From contig NZ_CP093310.2 in assembly GCF_022631235.3 (NCBI RefSeq), positions 1 to 64,000 on the forward strand: a stretch of DNA of 64,000 nucleotides, given 5' to 3'. This stretch comes from Psychrobacter raelei. Its GTDB lineage: Bacteria; Pseudomonadota; Gammaproteobacteria; Pseudomonadales; Moraxellaceae. Position 1 is the stretch's first letter. The number at the start of each line of letters is the position of its first letter. This document shows positions 29,687 to 39,477 of this stretch, piece by piece. The position numbers and the translations under genes are program-made. Below the pieces are notes generated by a model. The model was not told the DNA's origin and did not search any database. It saw only the letters and a program-made list of their open reading frames with translations.

Positions 29687-31363
29687 ATGGTCTCATCTTC
29701 GCGCAGGACTTTAAAAGCACTCCCTTCAATCACCTTAACTGTGGCGATAACCACGGCCGTTTTTTTAAGTGGCTGTGGCGACAAGGCGGCCAGTAATGCT
29801 GGGGCCTCAGCTAAGATAGACCCTAATGTCTTGGCCGAAAAACAGCAGATTGTTATTAACAATGGTACCGAGCCTGAGTCGCTTGATCCGCATAAGATAT
29901 CCGGCCTACCTGAAGCCAATATTATCCGTCAGCAGCTGGTGGGGCTCGTCACTACTGAGGCTAAAGGTAAGACCATTGCTGCGATGGCTAAGAGCTGGCA
30001 GAGTGAAGATAACAAGGTTTGGGTGTTTAAACTGCGTGATGCCAAATGGTCAAATGGCGATCCTGTGACCGCACAAGACTTCGTCTATAGCTTACGCCGA
30101 GTGGTGGATCCTAAGACCGCATCACCATATGGCAGCTACTTGGTCGATGCCAAAGTGGTGGGCGCTGAAGCCATCATCAATGGTAAGCAAAGCCCAGATA
30201 CGTTAGGTGTTAAAGCTTTGGATAATAAAACCTTAGAGGTGAGATTAACTGAGCCGGTACCTTACTTTGTCGATATGCTGATACATACCTCAACCTCTCC
30301 GGTACATCCGGCCACGGTTGAAAAATTTGGGGTGAAATGGACCGATCCTAAGAACATAGTGGTCAATGGCCCTTATAAAATTAGCGAGTGGTCGGTCAAT
30401 GACAAGATAGTGCTGCAGCGTAATCCGGCCTATTACGACAATGCCCACACCACCATAGATACCATTACTTTACTGCCGATTGAGTCGGAGACCACCAATG
30501 TGGCCCGTTATAAAGCGGGTGAAATTGATATTGGTGCCGGCATGCCAACTGAGCAGTTTGATGAATTAAAGGCAGAGCTGGGTGATCAAATTCAAGTCTC
30601 ACCAAGCTTGTGCAGTTTTTATTATCAGTACAACAACAAAAAGCCACCTTTTGACGATGTGCGGGTGCGCCGAGCGCTGGCCATCGCCTTAGATCGCGAT
30701 ACCATCACCCAAAAAGTGATGGGACAAGGTCAGACGCCAGCGTATCAATACACGCCGCCGTCGATTCAAGGAATGACCCCTTTTACACCTGAGTGGCAAA
30801 GCTGGGATCAGAAAAAACGGGTTACAGAGGCCAAAAAGCTACTCAATGAAGCCGGCTACAACGAGCAGCATCCGCTGAAGTTTGAGTTGTTGTACAACAC
30901 CAATGAAGGCAATAAAAAGCTGGCTGTGGCCACAAGCTCGCTGCTAAAAGAGGCCATTGGCTTTGTCGATGTGAGCCTAATGAACAAAGAGTGGAAAACC
31001 TTTTTGGACACCTTTCGTAATGGTAATTATCAGCTGGCACGCTATACCTGGTGTGGCGATTATAACGAGCCATCTACCTTTTTGAATATTGCCAAGAGCG
31101 GTAATAGTAATAACTGGGGCGGTTATTCTAGTGTTAAGTTTGACAGCATTATGAATCAAACGCTCAAAGAGGGCGTGACCGCCGAGCAGCGAGCAGAGCT
31201 GTATCGTCAAGCGGAAGCTCAGCTCGATGCTGATATGCCGCAGCTTAATGTATTCCATATCGTCAAGCTCAGCATGGTTAAGCCTTATGTGATCAATTTT
31301 CCTTTGCAAGATCCTTTGAGCAATTGGCAGATTAAGGATGTCTCTATCGCCAAGCATGACTAA
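29687..31363 (+). CDS. oppA: Oligopeptide ABC transporter substrate-binding lipoprotein, copy 2
   Basis: Paralogue of the preceding gene, about 558 residues from the ATG at 29687, which has AAGGATATAAGT upstream; the longer in-frame TTG start at 29642 would spoil the signal peptide. The lipobox is LSGCGDK. It keeps the same blocks (IVINNGTEPESLDPHKISG, KWSNGDPVTAQDFVYSLRR, DDVRVRRALAIALDR). It differs from copies 1 and 3 in the segment PSLCSFYYQYNNKKPPFD, which may reflect a different peptide range. It is part of the same array and presumed operon. Confidence 0.92.
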   Translation: MVSSSRRTLKALPSITLTVAITTAVFLSGCGDKAASNAGASAKIDPNVLAEKQQIVINNGTEPESLDPHKISGLPEANIIRQQLVGLVTTEAKGKTIAAMAKSWQSEDNKVWVFKLRDAKWSNGDPVTAQDFVYSLRRVVDPKTASPYGSYLVDAKVVGAEAIINGKQSPDTLGVKALDNKTLEVRLTEPVPYFVDMLIHTSTSPVHPATVEKFGVKWTDPKNIVVNGPYKISEWSVNDKIVLQRNPAYYDNAHTTIDTITLLPIESETTNVARYKAGEIDIGAGMPTEQFDELKAELGDQIQVSPSLCSFYYQYNNKKPPFDDVRVRRALAIALDRDTITQKVMGQGQTPAYQYTPPSIQGMTPFTPEWQSWDQKKRVTEAKKLLNEAGYNEQHPLKFELLYNTNEGNKKLAVATSSLLKEAIGFVDVSLMNKEWKTFLDTFRNGNYQLARYTWCGDYNEPSTFLNIAKSGNSNNWGGYSSVKFDSIMNQTLKEGVTAEQRAELYRQAEAQLDADMPQLNVFHIVKLSMVKPYVINFPLQDPLSNWQIKDVSIAKHD

Positions 31364-31416
31364 AAAGAGTGGCTGCGATGAGGGTTGGATTTGGTATTAA
31401 TAAAAGTGATTAAATT

Positions 31417-33102
31417 ATGAAGATTTTAAGTCGTACAACATTACCGACACGCTTGCCACTGGTGATGGCTGTCCTAGCTGGGCTATCACTGAGTGCGTGT
31501 GGTGACAAAAACCCACAAGAGAGCGGTAGCACAGCCAAGACCTCTGAGCAGATTGAGCAGACAGCCTTGGCCGATACGCAGCACATCGTCATTAATAACA
31601 CTGCCGAACCTGAGTCGATAGACCCGCACAAAGTCTCAGCGGTGCCAGAAGGCAACATCATCCGTCAGATGTTCACCGGGTTGGTCGATACAGACCGAGA
31701 AGGCAAAACTGTGCCTGGTATGGCTGAAAGCTGGGAGAGTAGTGACAATAAGGTCTGGACCTTTAAGCTGCGTGATGCCAAGTGGAGTAATGGCGATCCG
31801 GTAACCGCTGGCGACTTCGTTTACAGTTGGCAGCGCCTCATTGACCCAAATACCGCTGCACCTTATGCCAGCTACTTGGTCGATGCCAAAGTGGTGGGCG
31901 CTGAAGCCATCATGGAGGGCAAAGCCGCAGTAGATACCTTGGGCATTAAAGCGCTTGATGACAAGACGCTACAAGTTACCTTAACCGAAGCTGTGCCTTA
32001 CTTTCCTGACATGCTTATTCACACCTCTACCAAGCCGGTGCCTCAAAAGGTCATTGCTGAGTTTGGGGAGAAGTGGACGGCACCTGAGCACATCGTGGTG
32101 AATGGGCCTTATACGTTAAGCGAGTGGTCAGTGAATGACAAAATTGTGCTGACCCGCAATACCCATTACTTTGATAATGCGAACACCAAAATTGATCAAG
32201 TCACCATTTTACCGCTGTCATCGCCCACAACAGATGTGGCACGTTACCGAGCAGGCGAGGTGGATGTCAGTGCTGAAGTACCGCCTGAGCAGTTTGATAT
32301 GCTCAAAAAAGAGCTGGGCGATGAGCTCAGAGTAGCACCTAGATTGTGTACTTATTACTACAAATACAACACCGTCAAGCCCCCATTTAATGATGCGCGC
32401 GTACGCCGAGCTTTGGCCTTGGCTTTAGATCGTGACACCATCGCCACTAAGATTATGGGGCAAGGTCAAGCGCCTGCTTATCAGTTGACGCCGCCGATTA
32501 CCAATGGCATGGAGAACTTCACTCCGCAGTGGGAGAGCTGGAGCAAACAGCAGCGCATTGATGAGGCAAAAAAACTATTAAACGAGGCAGGCTACAATGC
32601 CAGCCATCCACTGAAGTTTGAGCTGTTGTATAACACCAGTGACAACCATAAAAAAATTGCCGTGGCCTTTAGCGCTTTAATGAAGCAAGCGCTAGGGGAG
32701 GACACAGTGGATGTTACCTTGGTCAATCAAGAGTGGAAAACCTACTTAGATACCCGCCGATTGGGCAACTATGACATTGCCCGCTCAAGCTGGTGTGGGG
32801 ACTATAATGAACCATCCTCGTTTTTAAACACACTTAAGACTGACAACACCAATAACCACGGTAAATACTCCAGTGCTAAGTTTGACAGCATTATGAATCA
32901 AACCTTGGTTGAAGGGGTCGATGCGACGCTGCGTGCCAAGCTATATCAACAGGCTGAAGCTCAGTTAGATGCGGATATGCCCAATCTAAACATGTTCCAT
33001 TATGTTGGGGTACGTCTGGTTAAGCCTTATGTGGTGGGCTTCCCAGAAAACGATCCACTAGATGTGTGGCAAGCCAAAGACTTGGCCATTGCTAAGCATT
33101 AA
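31417..33102 (+). CDS. oppA: Oligopeptide ABC transporter substrate-binding lipoprotein, copy 3
   Basis: Third tandem paralogue, 561 residues, with signal peptide and lipobox LSACGDK. A slightly longer linker after the Cys (NPQESGSTAKTSEQIEQT) precedes the shared opening IVINNTAEPESIDPHKVS. The block KWSNGDPVTAGDFVYSWQR and the C-terminal NDARVRRALALALDR are present. By eye copies 1 and 3 resemble each other more than copy 2 in several blocks. The upstream ribosome site is weak. The permease genes follow after about 100 bases. Confidence 0.92.
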   Translation: MKILSRTTLPTRLPLVMAVLAGLSLSACGDKNPQESGSTAKTSEQIEQTALADTQHIVINNTAEPESIDPHKVSAVPEGNIIRQMFTGLVDTDREGKTVPGMAESWESSDNKVWTFKLRDAKWSNGDPVTAGDFVYSWQRLIDPNTAAPYASYLVDAKVVGAEAIMEGKAAVDTLGIKALDDKTLQVTLTEAVPYFPDMLIHTSTKPVPQKVIAEFGEKWTAPEHIVVNGPYTLSEWSVNDKIVLTRNTHYFDNANTKIDQVTILPLSSPTTDVARYRAGEVDVSAEVPPEQFDMLKKELGDELRVAPRLCTYYYKYNTVKPPFNDARVRRALALALDRDTIATKIMGQGQAPAYQLTPPITNGMENFTPQWESWSKQQRIDEAKKLLNEAGYNASHPLKFELLYNTSDNHKKIAVAFSALMKQALGEDTVDVTLVNQEWKTYLDTRRLGNYDIARSSWCGDYNEPSSFLNTLKTDNTNNHGKYSSAKFDSIMNQTLVEGVDATLRAKLYQQAEAQLDADMPNLNMFHYVGVRLVKPYVVGFPENDPLDVWQAKDLAIAKH

Positions 33103-33204
33103 GGGTAAAACACACCCATAGCAGATAAAGAATAAGCACCAAACACGGATATTAATTATCGATTTTAACAACGGAATCAATGCGTTACTGATAACAGAGG
33201 GTTT

Positions 33205-34125
33205 ATGTTAAAGCTTATATTTCGGCGGCTATTAGAAGCCATTCCCACCATGTTTATCCTTATTACCGTGTCATTTTTTATGATGCGATTGGCGCCGGGT
33301 AGTCCGTTTAGTGGCGAGCGTAGCTTTTCACCCGCGGTAATGGCCAATATTGAAGCCAAATATCACTTAAATGACCCCATGTGGCTGCAATATGTGCATT
33401 ATTTAAAGCAAATTGCAGTGGGCGACTTTGGCCCCTCCTTTAAGTACAAAGACTACACCGTCAATGAGCTGTTATCACAAGCGCTACCGGTTTCAGTGGA
33501 GCTGGGCCTTTATGCCTTTATCCTAGCCTTAGTGCTCGGACTGATCTTCGGTATTGTCGCCGCTTTAAAACAAAACTCATGGATTGACTATATCGTTATG
33601 GCTTTTGCCAATATCGGAGTGGTTATTCCAAGCTTTGTCAAAGCGCCCCTGTTGGTACTTATTTTTGCCATTACTTTAAAGTGGCTGCCCGGTGGCGGCT
33701 GGAATGATGGGGCGGTACAAAACCTTATCTTGCCGGTGACGGCACTGGCTTTGGCTTATACTGCCAGCATCGCGCGTATCATGCGCGGCTCTATGATTGA
33801 GGTGATGAACAGCCAGTATATCCGTACCGCACGTGCCAAAGGCTTGCCGATGCAGCGTATTGTATTTAAGCATGCACTGCGCCCAGCGATGCTGCCGGTT
33901 ATCTCATATTTAGGCCCTGCTTTTGTGGGTATTATCACCGGCTCAATTGTGATTGAGACCATTTTTGGTCTGCCCGGTATCGGTCAATTATTCGTTAATG
34001 GCGCCTTAAACCGTGACTATGGCATGGTGCTTAGCTTAACCATTTTGGTGGGCGTATTGACCATTGCCTTTAACGCCATTGTCGATATTTTATACGCAGT
34101 TATTGACCCACAGATTAAGTACTAG
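33205..34125 (+). CDS. oppB: Oligopeptide ABC transporter permease OppB
   Basis: First membrane subunit of the peptide importer. It has 306 residues and six predicted helices, with the N-terminal FRRLLEAIPTMFILITVSFF typical of OppB/DppB. The EAA loop that contacts the ATPases is recognisable as MNSQYIRTARAKGLPMQRIV near residues 200-219. Length matches the family. The start has AGAGGGTTT upstream. It is followed by oppC, oppD and oppF on the same strand. Confidence 0.96.
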   Translation: MLKLIFRRLLEAIPTMFILITVSFFMMRLAPGSPFSGERSFSPAVMANIEAKYHLNDPMWLQYVHYLKQIAVGDFGPSFKYKDYTVNELLSQALPVSVELGLYAFILALVLGLIFGIVAALKQNSWIDYIVMAFANIGVVIPSFVKAPLLVLIFAITLKWLPGGGWNDGAVQNLILPVTALALAYTASIARIMRGSMIEVMNSQYIRTARAKGLPMQRIVFKHALRPAMLPVISYLGPAFVGIITGSIVIETIFGLPGIGQLFVNGALNRDYGMVLSLTILVGVLTIAFNAIVDILYAVIDPQIKY

Positions 34126-34223
34126 GCCGTTAAGTAGGCTCGCCAAAGCATCAATGAAATGCCCATTGCCCTAACGCCTACTTACCCCATTCACCTGCAA
34201 AAGATTAAGTAACAAGGATGACT

Positions 34224-35129
34224 ATGAGTGTTATCACTGACAAGCCCATTGATTTAGTAGCGCCCACCGCACCTGCCATTAAAGGACGCAGCTTATGGCA
34301 GGATGCTTGGCGTCGTTTTTATAAAAACAAAGCGGCGATTGCCAGCTTGGTTATCTTATTTTTGGTCACAGTATTTGTGATTTTTGTGCCGATGTTTGCA
34401 CCTTTTGGTTATGCAGAGACCGATTGGGGCTATATGCAAGGGGCGCCATCATTAGAGAATAAGCATTATTTTGGCACCGACTCTTTGGGCCGTGATTTAT
34501 TGGTACGTACCGCCATTGGTGGTCGTATCTCGCTACTTGTAGGTATTGCAGGCGCCACTGTGGCGGTGATATTCGGTACCGTTTATGGTGCAGCTTCTGG
34601 CTACTTAGGCGGTAAGATTGATGCGATTATGATGCGCTTTTTGGAAATCCTAAACGCCTTTCCATTTATGTTCTTCGTGATTTTGTTGGTGACTATCTTT
34701 GGTCGTAACCTGATGCTTATTTTCGTGGCCATTGGTCTGGTTTCTTGGCTGGATGTGGCGCGTATTGTACGTGGTCAAACACTAAGTCTTAAGAGCAAAG
34801 AATTTATTGAAGCGGCGCATGTGGGCGGGGTATCAGGCTTTAATATTATTATGCGTCACATCGTGCCAAACGTACTTGGCGTGGTGGTGGTGTATGCCTC
34901 ACTACTGGTGCCTAGCATGATTTTATTTGAGTCTTTCTTAAGCTTCTTAGGCTTAGGTGTACAAGAGCCGATGACCAGTTGGGGTGCTTTATTACAAGAG
35001 GGCTCGCAGACGATGCAGGTGGCACCATGGCAGATTTTGATACCTTCTGTGTTTTTGGTAGTGACTTTGTTTTGTTTTAACTTTATTGGGGATGGTTTGC
35101 GTGATGCGTTTGACCCCAAAGATCGCTAG
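34224..35129 (+). CDS. oppC: Oligopeptide ABC transporter permease OppC
   Basis: Second membrane subunit, 301 residues from MSVITDKP (34224). The ATG at 34218 sits directly on the AAGG and is too close to be used. An N-terminal cytoplasmic tail ends SLWQDAWRRFYKNKAA, followed by six helices. Typical blocks are HYFGTDSLGRDLLVRTAIGGRIS-type sequence after the first helix and the EAA loop KEFIEAAHVGGVSGFNIIMR. It ends GDGLRDAFDPKDR, the usual OppC/DppC ending. Confidence 0.96.
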   Translation: MSVITDKPIDLVAPTAPAIKGRSLWQDAWRRFYKNKAAIASLVILFLVTVFVIFVPMFAPFGYAETDWGYMQGAPSLENKHYFGTDSLGRDLLVRTAIGGRISLLVGIAGATVAVIFGTVYGAASGYLGGKIDAIMMRFLEILNAFPFMFFVILLVTIFGRNLMLIFVAIGLVSWLDVARIVRGQTLSLKSKEFIEAAHVGGVSGFNIIMRHIVPNVLGVVVVYASLLVPSMILFESFLSFLGLGVQEPMTSWGALLQEGSQTMQVAPWQILIPSVFLVVTLFCFNFIGDGLRDAFDPKDR

Positions 35130-35249
35130 TTAATGGTTTGAGTTAACCAGTTCAATCCATAACGTGCATACATAAGTGAGTTAAAACCACAAAAAATACA
35201 GTGGGTAATGCCCGCCAATAGCCAAATAGCCAATACAGGGACAACCATT

Positions 35250-36296
35250 ATGAGCGTATTACAAGACAGCAAAGCGCCAGATTTATTGCAGGTCAAAGAC
35301 TTATCGGTACAATTTAAGACCGAAGATGGACTGGTCACTGCCGTAAATGGGCTAAATTTTAATCTTCACCAAGGTGAAACTCTGGGCATCGTAGGGGAGT
35401 CCGGCTCGGGCAAATCACAGACTGCCTTTGCCATCATGGGGCTACTTGCCAAAAATGGTCTGACCAAAGGCTCAGTATTATTCGAAGGTCGTGAGCTGCT
35501 AGGCATGTCACAAAAGCACTTAAACAAGCTGCGTGCTGAGCAAGTGTCAATGATTTTCCAAGATCCGATGACCTCGCTAAACCCTTATATGAAAATCGGC
35601 GATCAGCTGGCTGAAGTGCTTATCTTGCACAAAGGCATGAGTAAAAAAGAGGCTTGGGAGGAGGCCATCAAGATGCTTGATGCGGTAAAAATCCCCGAGG
35701 CCCGCAAGCGTATCGGCATGTATCCGCACGAATTCTCAGGTGGTATGCGCCAGCGGGTAATGATTGCTATGGCGCTGCTTTGCCGTCCTAAGCTGCTGAT
35801 TGCCGATGAGCCGACCACCGCACTTGATGTGACGGTACAAGCACAGATTATGACTTTGATGAATGAGCTAAAGCGTGACTTTGGCACCACCATCATTATG
35901 ATTACCCATGATTTAGGCGTGGTCGCAGGTATTTGTGATCGGGTATTGGTCATGTATGCTGGCCGTACTATGGCTTATGGTCATACCGAAGAAATCTTCT
36001 ACAATCCGACTCACCCTTATACCAAAGGCTTGCTGCGTGCGATTCCTCGTCTTGATAATGACAGCGGTCAGCTTGAGACCATCCCTGGTAGCCCGCCAAA
36101 CCTACTCAACCTGCCTGCCGGCTGTCCTTTTTATGAGCGCTGCACTTATGCGATGGAGCTGTGCCGTGATGTGCCGCCACCGCTTGAATTTCTGCCCAAT
36201 GAAAGACAGCGTGCTTGCCACTGGAAGCCTGAAGATGTGGCCAATACAGAGCCGCAAGATGCCCAAGCTCAACTTGCAAATAACATAGAGGGATAA
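35250..36296 (+). CDS. oppD: Oligopeptide ABC transporter ATPase OppD
   Basis: Nucleotide-binding subunit, about 348 residues from MSVLQDSK at 35250 (CAGGG nine bases upstream); a start at 35208 would add 14 poorly supported residues. Walker A is GESGSGKSQ, the signature FSGGMRQR, and Walker [13 protein letters not shown]. The C-terminal oligopeptide-transporter extension has the conserved [14 protein letters not shown] and a late RACHW, whose Cys residues suggest the iron-sulfur site proposed for such domains. Only three bases separate it from oppF. Confidence 0.96.
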   Translation: MSVLQDSKAPDLLQVKDLSVQFKTEDGLVTAVNGLNFNLHQGETLGIVGESGSGKSQTAFAIMGLLAKNGLTKGSVLFEGRELLGMSQKHLNKLRAEQVSMIFQDPMTSLNPYMKIGDQLAEVLILHKGMSKKEAWEEAIKMLDAVKIPEARKRIGMYPHEFSGGMRQRVMIAMALLCRPKLLIADEPTTALDVTVQAQIMTLMNELKRDFGTTIIMITHDLGVVAGICDRVLVMYAGRTMAYGHTEEIFYNPTHPYTKGLLRAIPRLDNDSGQLETIPGSPPNLLNLPAGCPFYERCTYAMELCRDVPPPLEFLPNERQRACHWKPEDVANTEPQDAQAQLANNIEG

Positions 36297-36299
36297 GCC

Positions 36300-37343
36300 A
36301 TGACAAAGACTACAAGCAATCGAATCGATGTGGTGAATGACGCGCCTTTATTGCAAGTTAAGGACGTGGTGACCAGCTTTGATATTAAACAAAAAGGCAG
36401 CTATTTTTGGCAAAAGCCGGCGACTTTAAAGGCCGTCAACGGCGTCTCCTTTGAATTATTCGCCGGTGAAACCTTAGGCGTGGTGGGTGAGTCGGGCTGC
36501 GGTAAGTCGACGCTGGCTCGCACCATTATTGGCTTAGTGACTGCCCGTTCGGGGAGTATTAAGTTCAATGGCGAGGAGATGTTGGGCGCCACCAAAAAGC
36601 AGATGCGTCTTAAGCGAAAAGACATCCAGATGATTTTCCAAGACCCCTTAGCGTCACTAAACCCGCGTATGACGGTGGGTGATATCATTGCCGAGCCATT
36701 ACGCACTTACTATCCCAAAATGCCAAAATCTGAGGTTGAGCAAGAAGTACGGGCCATGATGAAAAAGGTCGGTCTGCTGCCCAACCAAGTCAACCGTTAT
36801 CCCCATGAATTCTCAGGCGGTCAGTGCCAACGCATAGGCATTGCACGCGCTCTTATCTTAAGACCTAAGCTGATTATCTGTGATGAGCCAGTATCGGCGC
36901 TGGATGTGTCGATTCAGGCGCAGGTGATTAATCTACTACAAGACGTCCAAAAAGAGATGGGCTTGGCGCTTATCTTTATTGCCCATGATTTATCTGTGGT
37001 CAAGCACATCTCAGATCGGGTACTGGTGATGTATCTAGGTAACGCCGTCGAGCTTGGTGTTGATAAGGCCATATATGACAATCCCACCCATCCTTATACC
37101 CAGGCCTTGATGTCAGCTGTGCCCATTCCAGATCCACAGATTGAGCGGAACAAAACCATTCAGCTGTTAGAGGGGGATTTACCCAGCCCTATTAATCCAC
37201 CTTCAGGCTGCGTGTTCCGTACCCGCTGTCCGATAGCAGATGATGGCTGTGCGCAGACAAAGCCAGTATTAGAGGGCACACCAGATCACCAAGTGGCATG
37301 TCTAAAGAACAAAGTAACTCAATTACCAGGTGCCGTGGCTTAA
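36300..37343 (+). CDS. oppF: Oligopeptide ABC transporter ATPase OppF
   Basis: Second ATPase of the importer, 347 residues. Walker A is GESGCGKST, the signature FSGGQCQR, and Walker B LIICDEPVSALD. The C-terminal extension has CVFRTRCPIADDGC and ends with a Cys in HQVACL, paralleling OppD. GAGGGATAAGCC precedes the ATG, and the start follows the oppD stop by three bases, showing translational coupling. The ends of these genes are intact. A short perfect palindrome (AAACCTGCAGGTTT) at 37379-37392 follows the stop. Confidence 0.96.
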   Translation: MTKTTSNRIDVVNDAPLLQVKDVVTSFDIKQKGSYFWQKPATLKAVNGVSFELFAGETLGVVGESGCGKSTLARTIIGLVTARSGSIKFNGEEMLGATKKQMRLKRKDIQMIFQDPLASLNPRMTVGDIIAEPLRTYYPKMPKSEVEQEVRAMMKKVGLLPNQVNRYPHEFSGGQCQRIGIARALILRPKLIICDEPVSALDVSIQAQVINLLQDVQKEMGLALIFIAHDLSVVKHISDRVLVMYLGNAVELGVDKAIYDNPTHPYTQALMSAVPIPDPQIERNKTIQLLEGDLPSPINPPSGCVFRTRCPIADDGCAQTKPVLEGTPDHQVACLKNKVTQLPGAVA

Positions 37344-37404
37344 CGTATTAAGCCACTCAGCACAGCGCCATATACAAAAAACCTGCAGGTTTGGTAAAAG
37401 GATA

Positions 37405-37433
37405 TTGACACTCAAGCGTACTGATAATATATA
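37405..37433 (+). promoter_or_regulatory. Sigma-70 type promoter before the 37.5-kb lipoprotein gene
   Basis: TTGACA at 37405-37410, a 17-base spacer, and TATATA at 37428-37433. It is the best-formed promoter in the window, about 44 bases before the next ATG. Confidence 0.7.
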
Positions 37434-37476
37434 CTAAATATTGGATTTAAAACATCATAATAAATAAGGATATTTT

Positions 37477-38211
37477 ATGAATAAAGCGCTTAAGCTGCCA
37501 AATAAGGGTCTGAAACTAGCGGTAGGCGGCGCCTCACTAGTGGCGCTATTATTGGCATCAGGCTGTGCTACTACTGAGCTGCTCAACTCAGGAAGCAGTA
37601 GCAGCCATACCACCACCAGCGAGCAGGTGTTGGTGGAGGATCAGTTGGTGGCCTTTGGTCGCCCTGCCACGCCGCTGGCCAATATGCCCTCAAGTAGCGT
37701 GGTCATAGTGGGTGAAAAGTACAGCTATGTACTCAGCCAAGGCGGCCCGGAGATGGTCAATCTATTGACCAATCTAACCCCTAAAAATATCCGCGTTGAT
37801 AACGACATGCGCTTTTACTCTCCCAATAACGACGGGCACTTCCAAGGACAAATGAAGCTGTCTTATGCCAAGCTAAAAGATGAGTTTCAGCGCAGCGATT
37901 ACAATTTCTTCTTACAAAATGGTGGTAAAGAGTGCAGTAGCTCAAGTGATGAGCGTATGAATGCCCAGCGCTTTTGCTTTACCGTACCCATTAAAGGTGG
38001 TGTCTATCCGGCAGTCAGTAATCTGAGCCTGATACAATCTAAATATAGTGCCTTAACCAAGCCTTATCCGGTCACTATCTATACCAATGGCAAAACCACC
38101 ACAACCACCAACAATGGTGCCAGTGCGGCGGGCAAGCTGGTGTTATTGCCTTTCGCTCTAGCCTTTGATGTGGTGACGTTCCCCTTCCAGCTGCTTGATG
38201 CCGCCAATTAA
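37477..38211 (+). CDS. Predicted lipoprotein of unknown function
   Basis: 244 residues. The signal peptide ends in LLASGCATTE with the lipidated Cys near residue 29, followed by a Ser/Thr-rich linker. The C-terminus is hydrophobic (KLVLLPFALAFDVVTFPFQLL), a feature seen in some YceK/YidQ-like lipoproteins, though I do not claim that family. Two internal Cys (KECSSSS and RFCFT) could form a disulfide. A strong promoter and an AAGGATATTTT ribosome site precede it. Confidence 0.8.
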   Translation: MNKALKLPNKGLKLAVGGASLVALLLASGCATTELLNSGSSSSHTTTSEQVLVEDQLVAFGRPATPLANMPSSSVVIVGEKYSYVLSQGGPEMVNLLTNLTPKNIRVDNDMRFYSPNNDGHFQGQMKLSYAKLKDEFQRSDYNFFLQNGGKECSSSSDERMNAQRFCFTVPIKGGVYPAVSNLSLIQSKYSALTKPYPVTIYTNGKTTTTTNNGASAAGKLVLLPFALAFDVVTFPFQLLDAAN

Positions 38212-38310
38212 GTCGCTATAGCGTCAAGTCATAGGCTAAGGGCTAGAGAATGGAAATGGATAGCCCAAGCCTAGTGTTGATAAAACAGAGAATGGTGAGG
38301 ATGTATAACA

Positions 38311-38871
38311 ATGAATAGAGGTATAAAGACGTTAGCTATAGCACTGGCTTCACTGTTAACGGTGAGTGGCTGCGCAACCTTAAACGAGGTACAGCAGCGA
38401 AATATAGACAAACAAGCGATGAGAAGCTTACCTACGGCACAAGAGTATCAGGATATTTTGGATGCGGTGAAAAAGGTTGAGCCTACCACAGTAGTAGGTT
38501 CAGAAAAACCGCGGCGCTGGCTGTTGGTCAATGAGATACCACCGTTACTTGGTAATGCTGAAAACCAAAAAGAGTATTTGGATGTGGATAGTCCTTACCG
38601 CTCGAGAAATGTTGCTTATGGTGAAGTAAGGAGTGTGAAAGCCAGTGGTGCGTACACCGATACCACTTATCGTGTATTTTGTGAGGATGGTTATTATCGG
38701 GCATATAGTGTCAATCAATATACTCGAAACCATAACAAGATACCGTGGTTATTGGCGTTAGGCAGAGACGATTATGATAAAGGTGTGTTTGAGCATCATA
38801 TTAAAATGGCGAAACATATCTGTGCGCTATCTGGATTCTATAAAGGTATGCCAGATTCTAGCAAAAAATAA
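38311..38871 (+). CDS. Predicted lipoprotein of unknown function
   Basis: 186 residues with signal peptide and lipobox VSGCATL (Cys at about residue 21). The mature part is hydrophilic, with no transmembrane segment and no family I recognise. Cys residues at FCEDGYY and KHICALSGF might pair. GAGGATGTATAACA precedes the ATG. It lies 99 bases after another lipoprotein gene on the same strand and is ended by a good terminator, so the two may share a transcript. Confidence 0.78.
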   Translation: MNRGIKTLAIALASLLTVSGCATLNEVQQRNIDKQAMRSLPTAQEYQDILDAVKKVEPTTVVGSEKPRRWLLVNEIPPLLGNAENQKEYLDVDSPYRSRNVAYGEVRSVKASGAYTDTTYRVFCEDGYYRAYSVNQYTRNHNKIPWLLALGRDDYDKGVFEHHIKMAKHICALSGFYKGMPDSSKK

Positions 38872-38942
38872 CGGCATGCTTACGATTGGCCATTCAAGCC
38901 CATTAGAGCCGTCAATCATTAAAGTAAAAAACCATAGTGAAG

Positions 38943-38973
38943 AAGCCCCAACCTTAACCGTTTGGGGCTTTTT
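38943..38973 (+). terminator. Intrinsic terminator after the lipoprotein pair
   Basis: AAGCCCCAA pairs with TTTGGGGCTT around a 9-base loop, then T residues. It may also serve the convergent DUF2798 gene. Confidence 0.85.
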
Positions 38974-39003
38974 ACCTAATATGTGCGGTGTTACTGATAA
39001 GCG

Positions 39004-39279
39004 TTAGTCATCATTATGGAAGTGAACGCGGGTCAGTATTTTGGTCTGAATCACATAAGCACACACATAAGCACTGGGCCAAGCGAATATAAACGAGGTG
39101 CCCCATGAGTGCATCAGCTCACTAAAGAAGTGCTGACTATACCCTTGTTTTAATAGGATAAGCGCAGATGAAATGATCAGCGACATCAATAGCGCCATCA
39201 GACCAGTAAAAATCAGACGATAGTATTTGGTGTGAATACGTAACCCTTGATGAGGATTATCAGATACTCGTTCATTCAT
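39004..39279 (-). CDS. DUF2798 family membrane protein
   Basis: 91 residues with two predicted helices. The helix-1 region FTGLMALLMSLIISSALILL and the second SWGTSFIFAWPSAYVCAYVIQ match the DUF2798 pattern (MS-x-x-S in helix 1, FAWP in helix 2). Function is unknown for the family. It is a single gene convergent with the lipoprotein pair. Confidence 0.8.
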   Translation of the reverse strand: MNERVSDNPHQGLRIHTKYYRLIFTGLMALLMSLIISSALILLKQGYSQHFFSELMHSWGTSFIFAWPSAYVCAYVIQTKILTRVHFHNDD

Positions 39280-39477
39280 AAATATGCCCCAAAACTCAAA
39301 TCAATAAATCATTAGTGACTCTTAGTATGGGTATGAAGATGAGAATTTAAATAGGGGGAAATGTTAAGTTTTATTAACTGATGAGCAATTATTAAATTAT
39401 CATTTCAATAATTGCTACTAACAACAAGCCACTGCTCTTACTGCGGGCGACACACAGTCAGCTTAAAGCGCGAGCAG

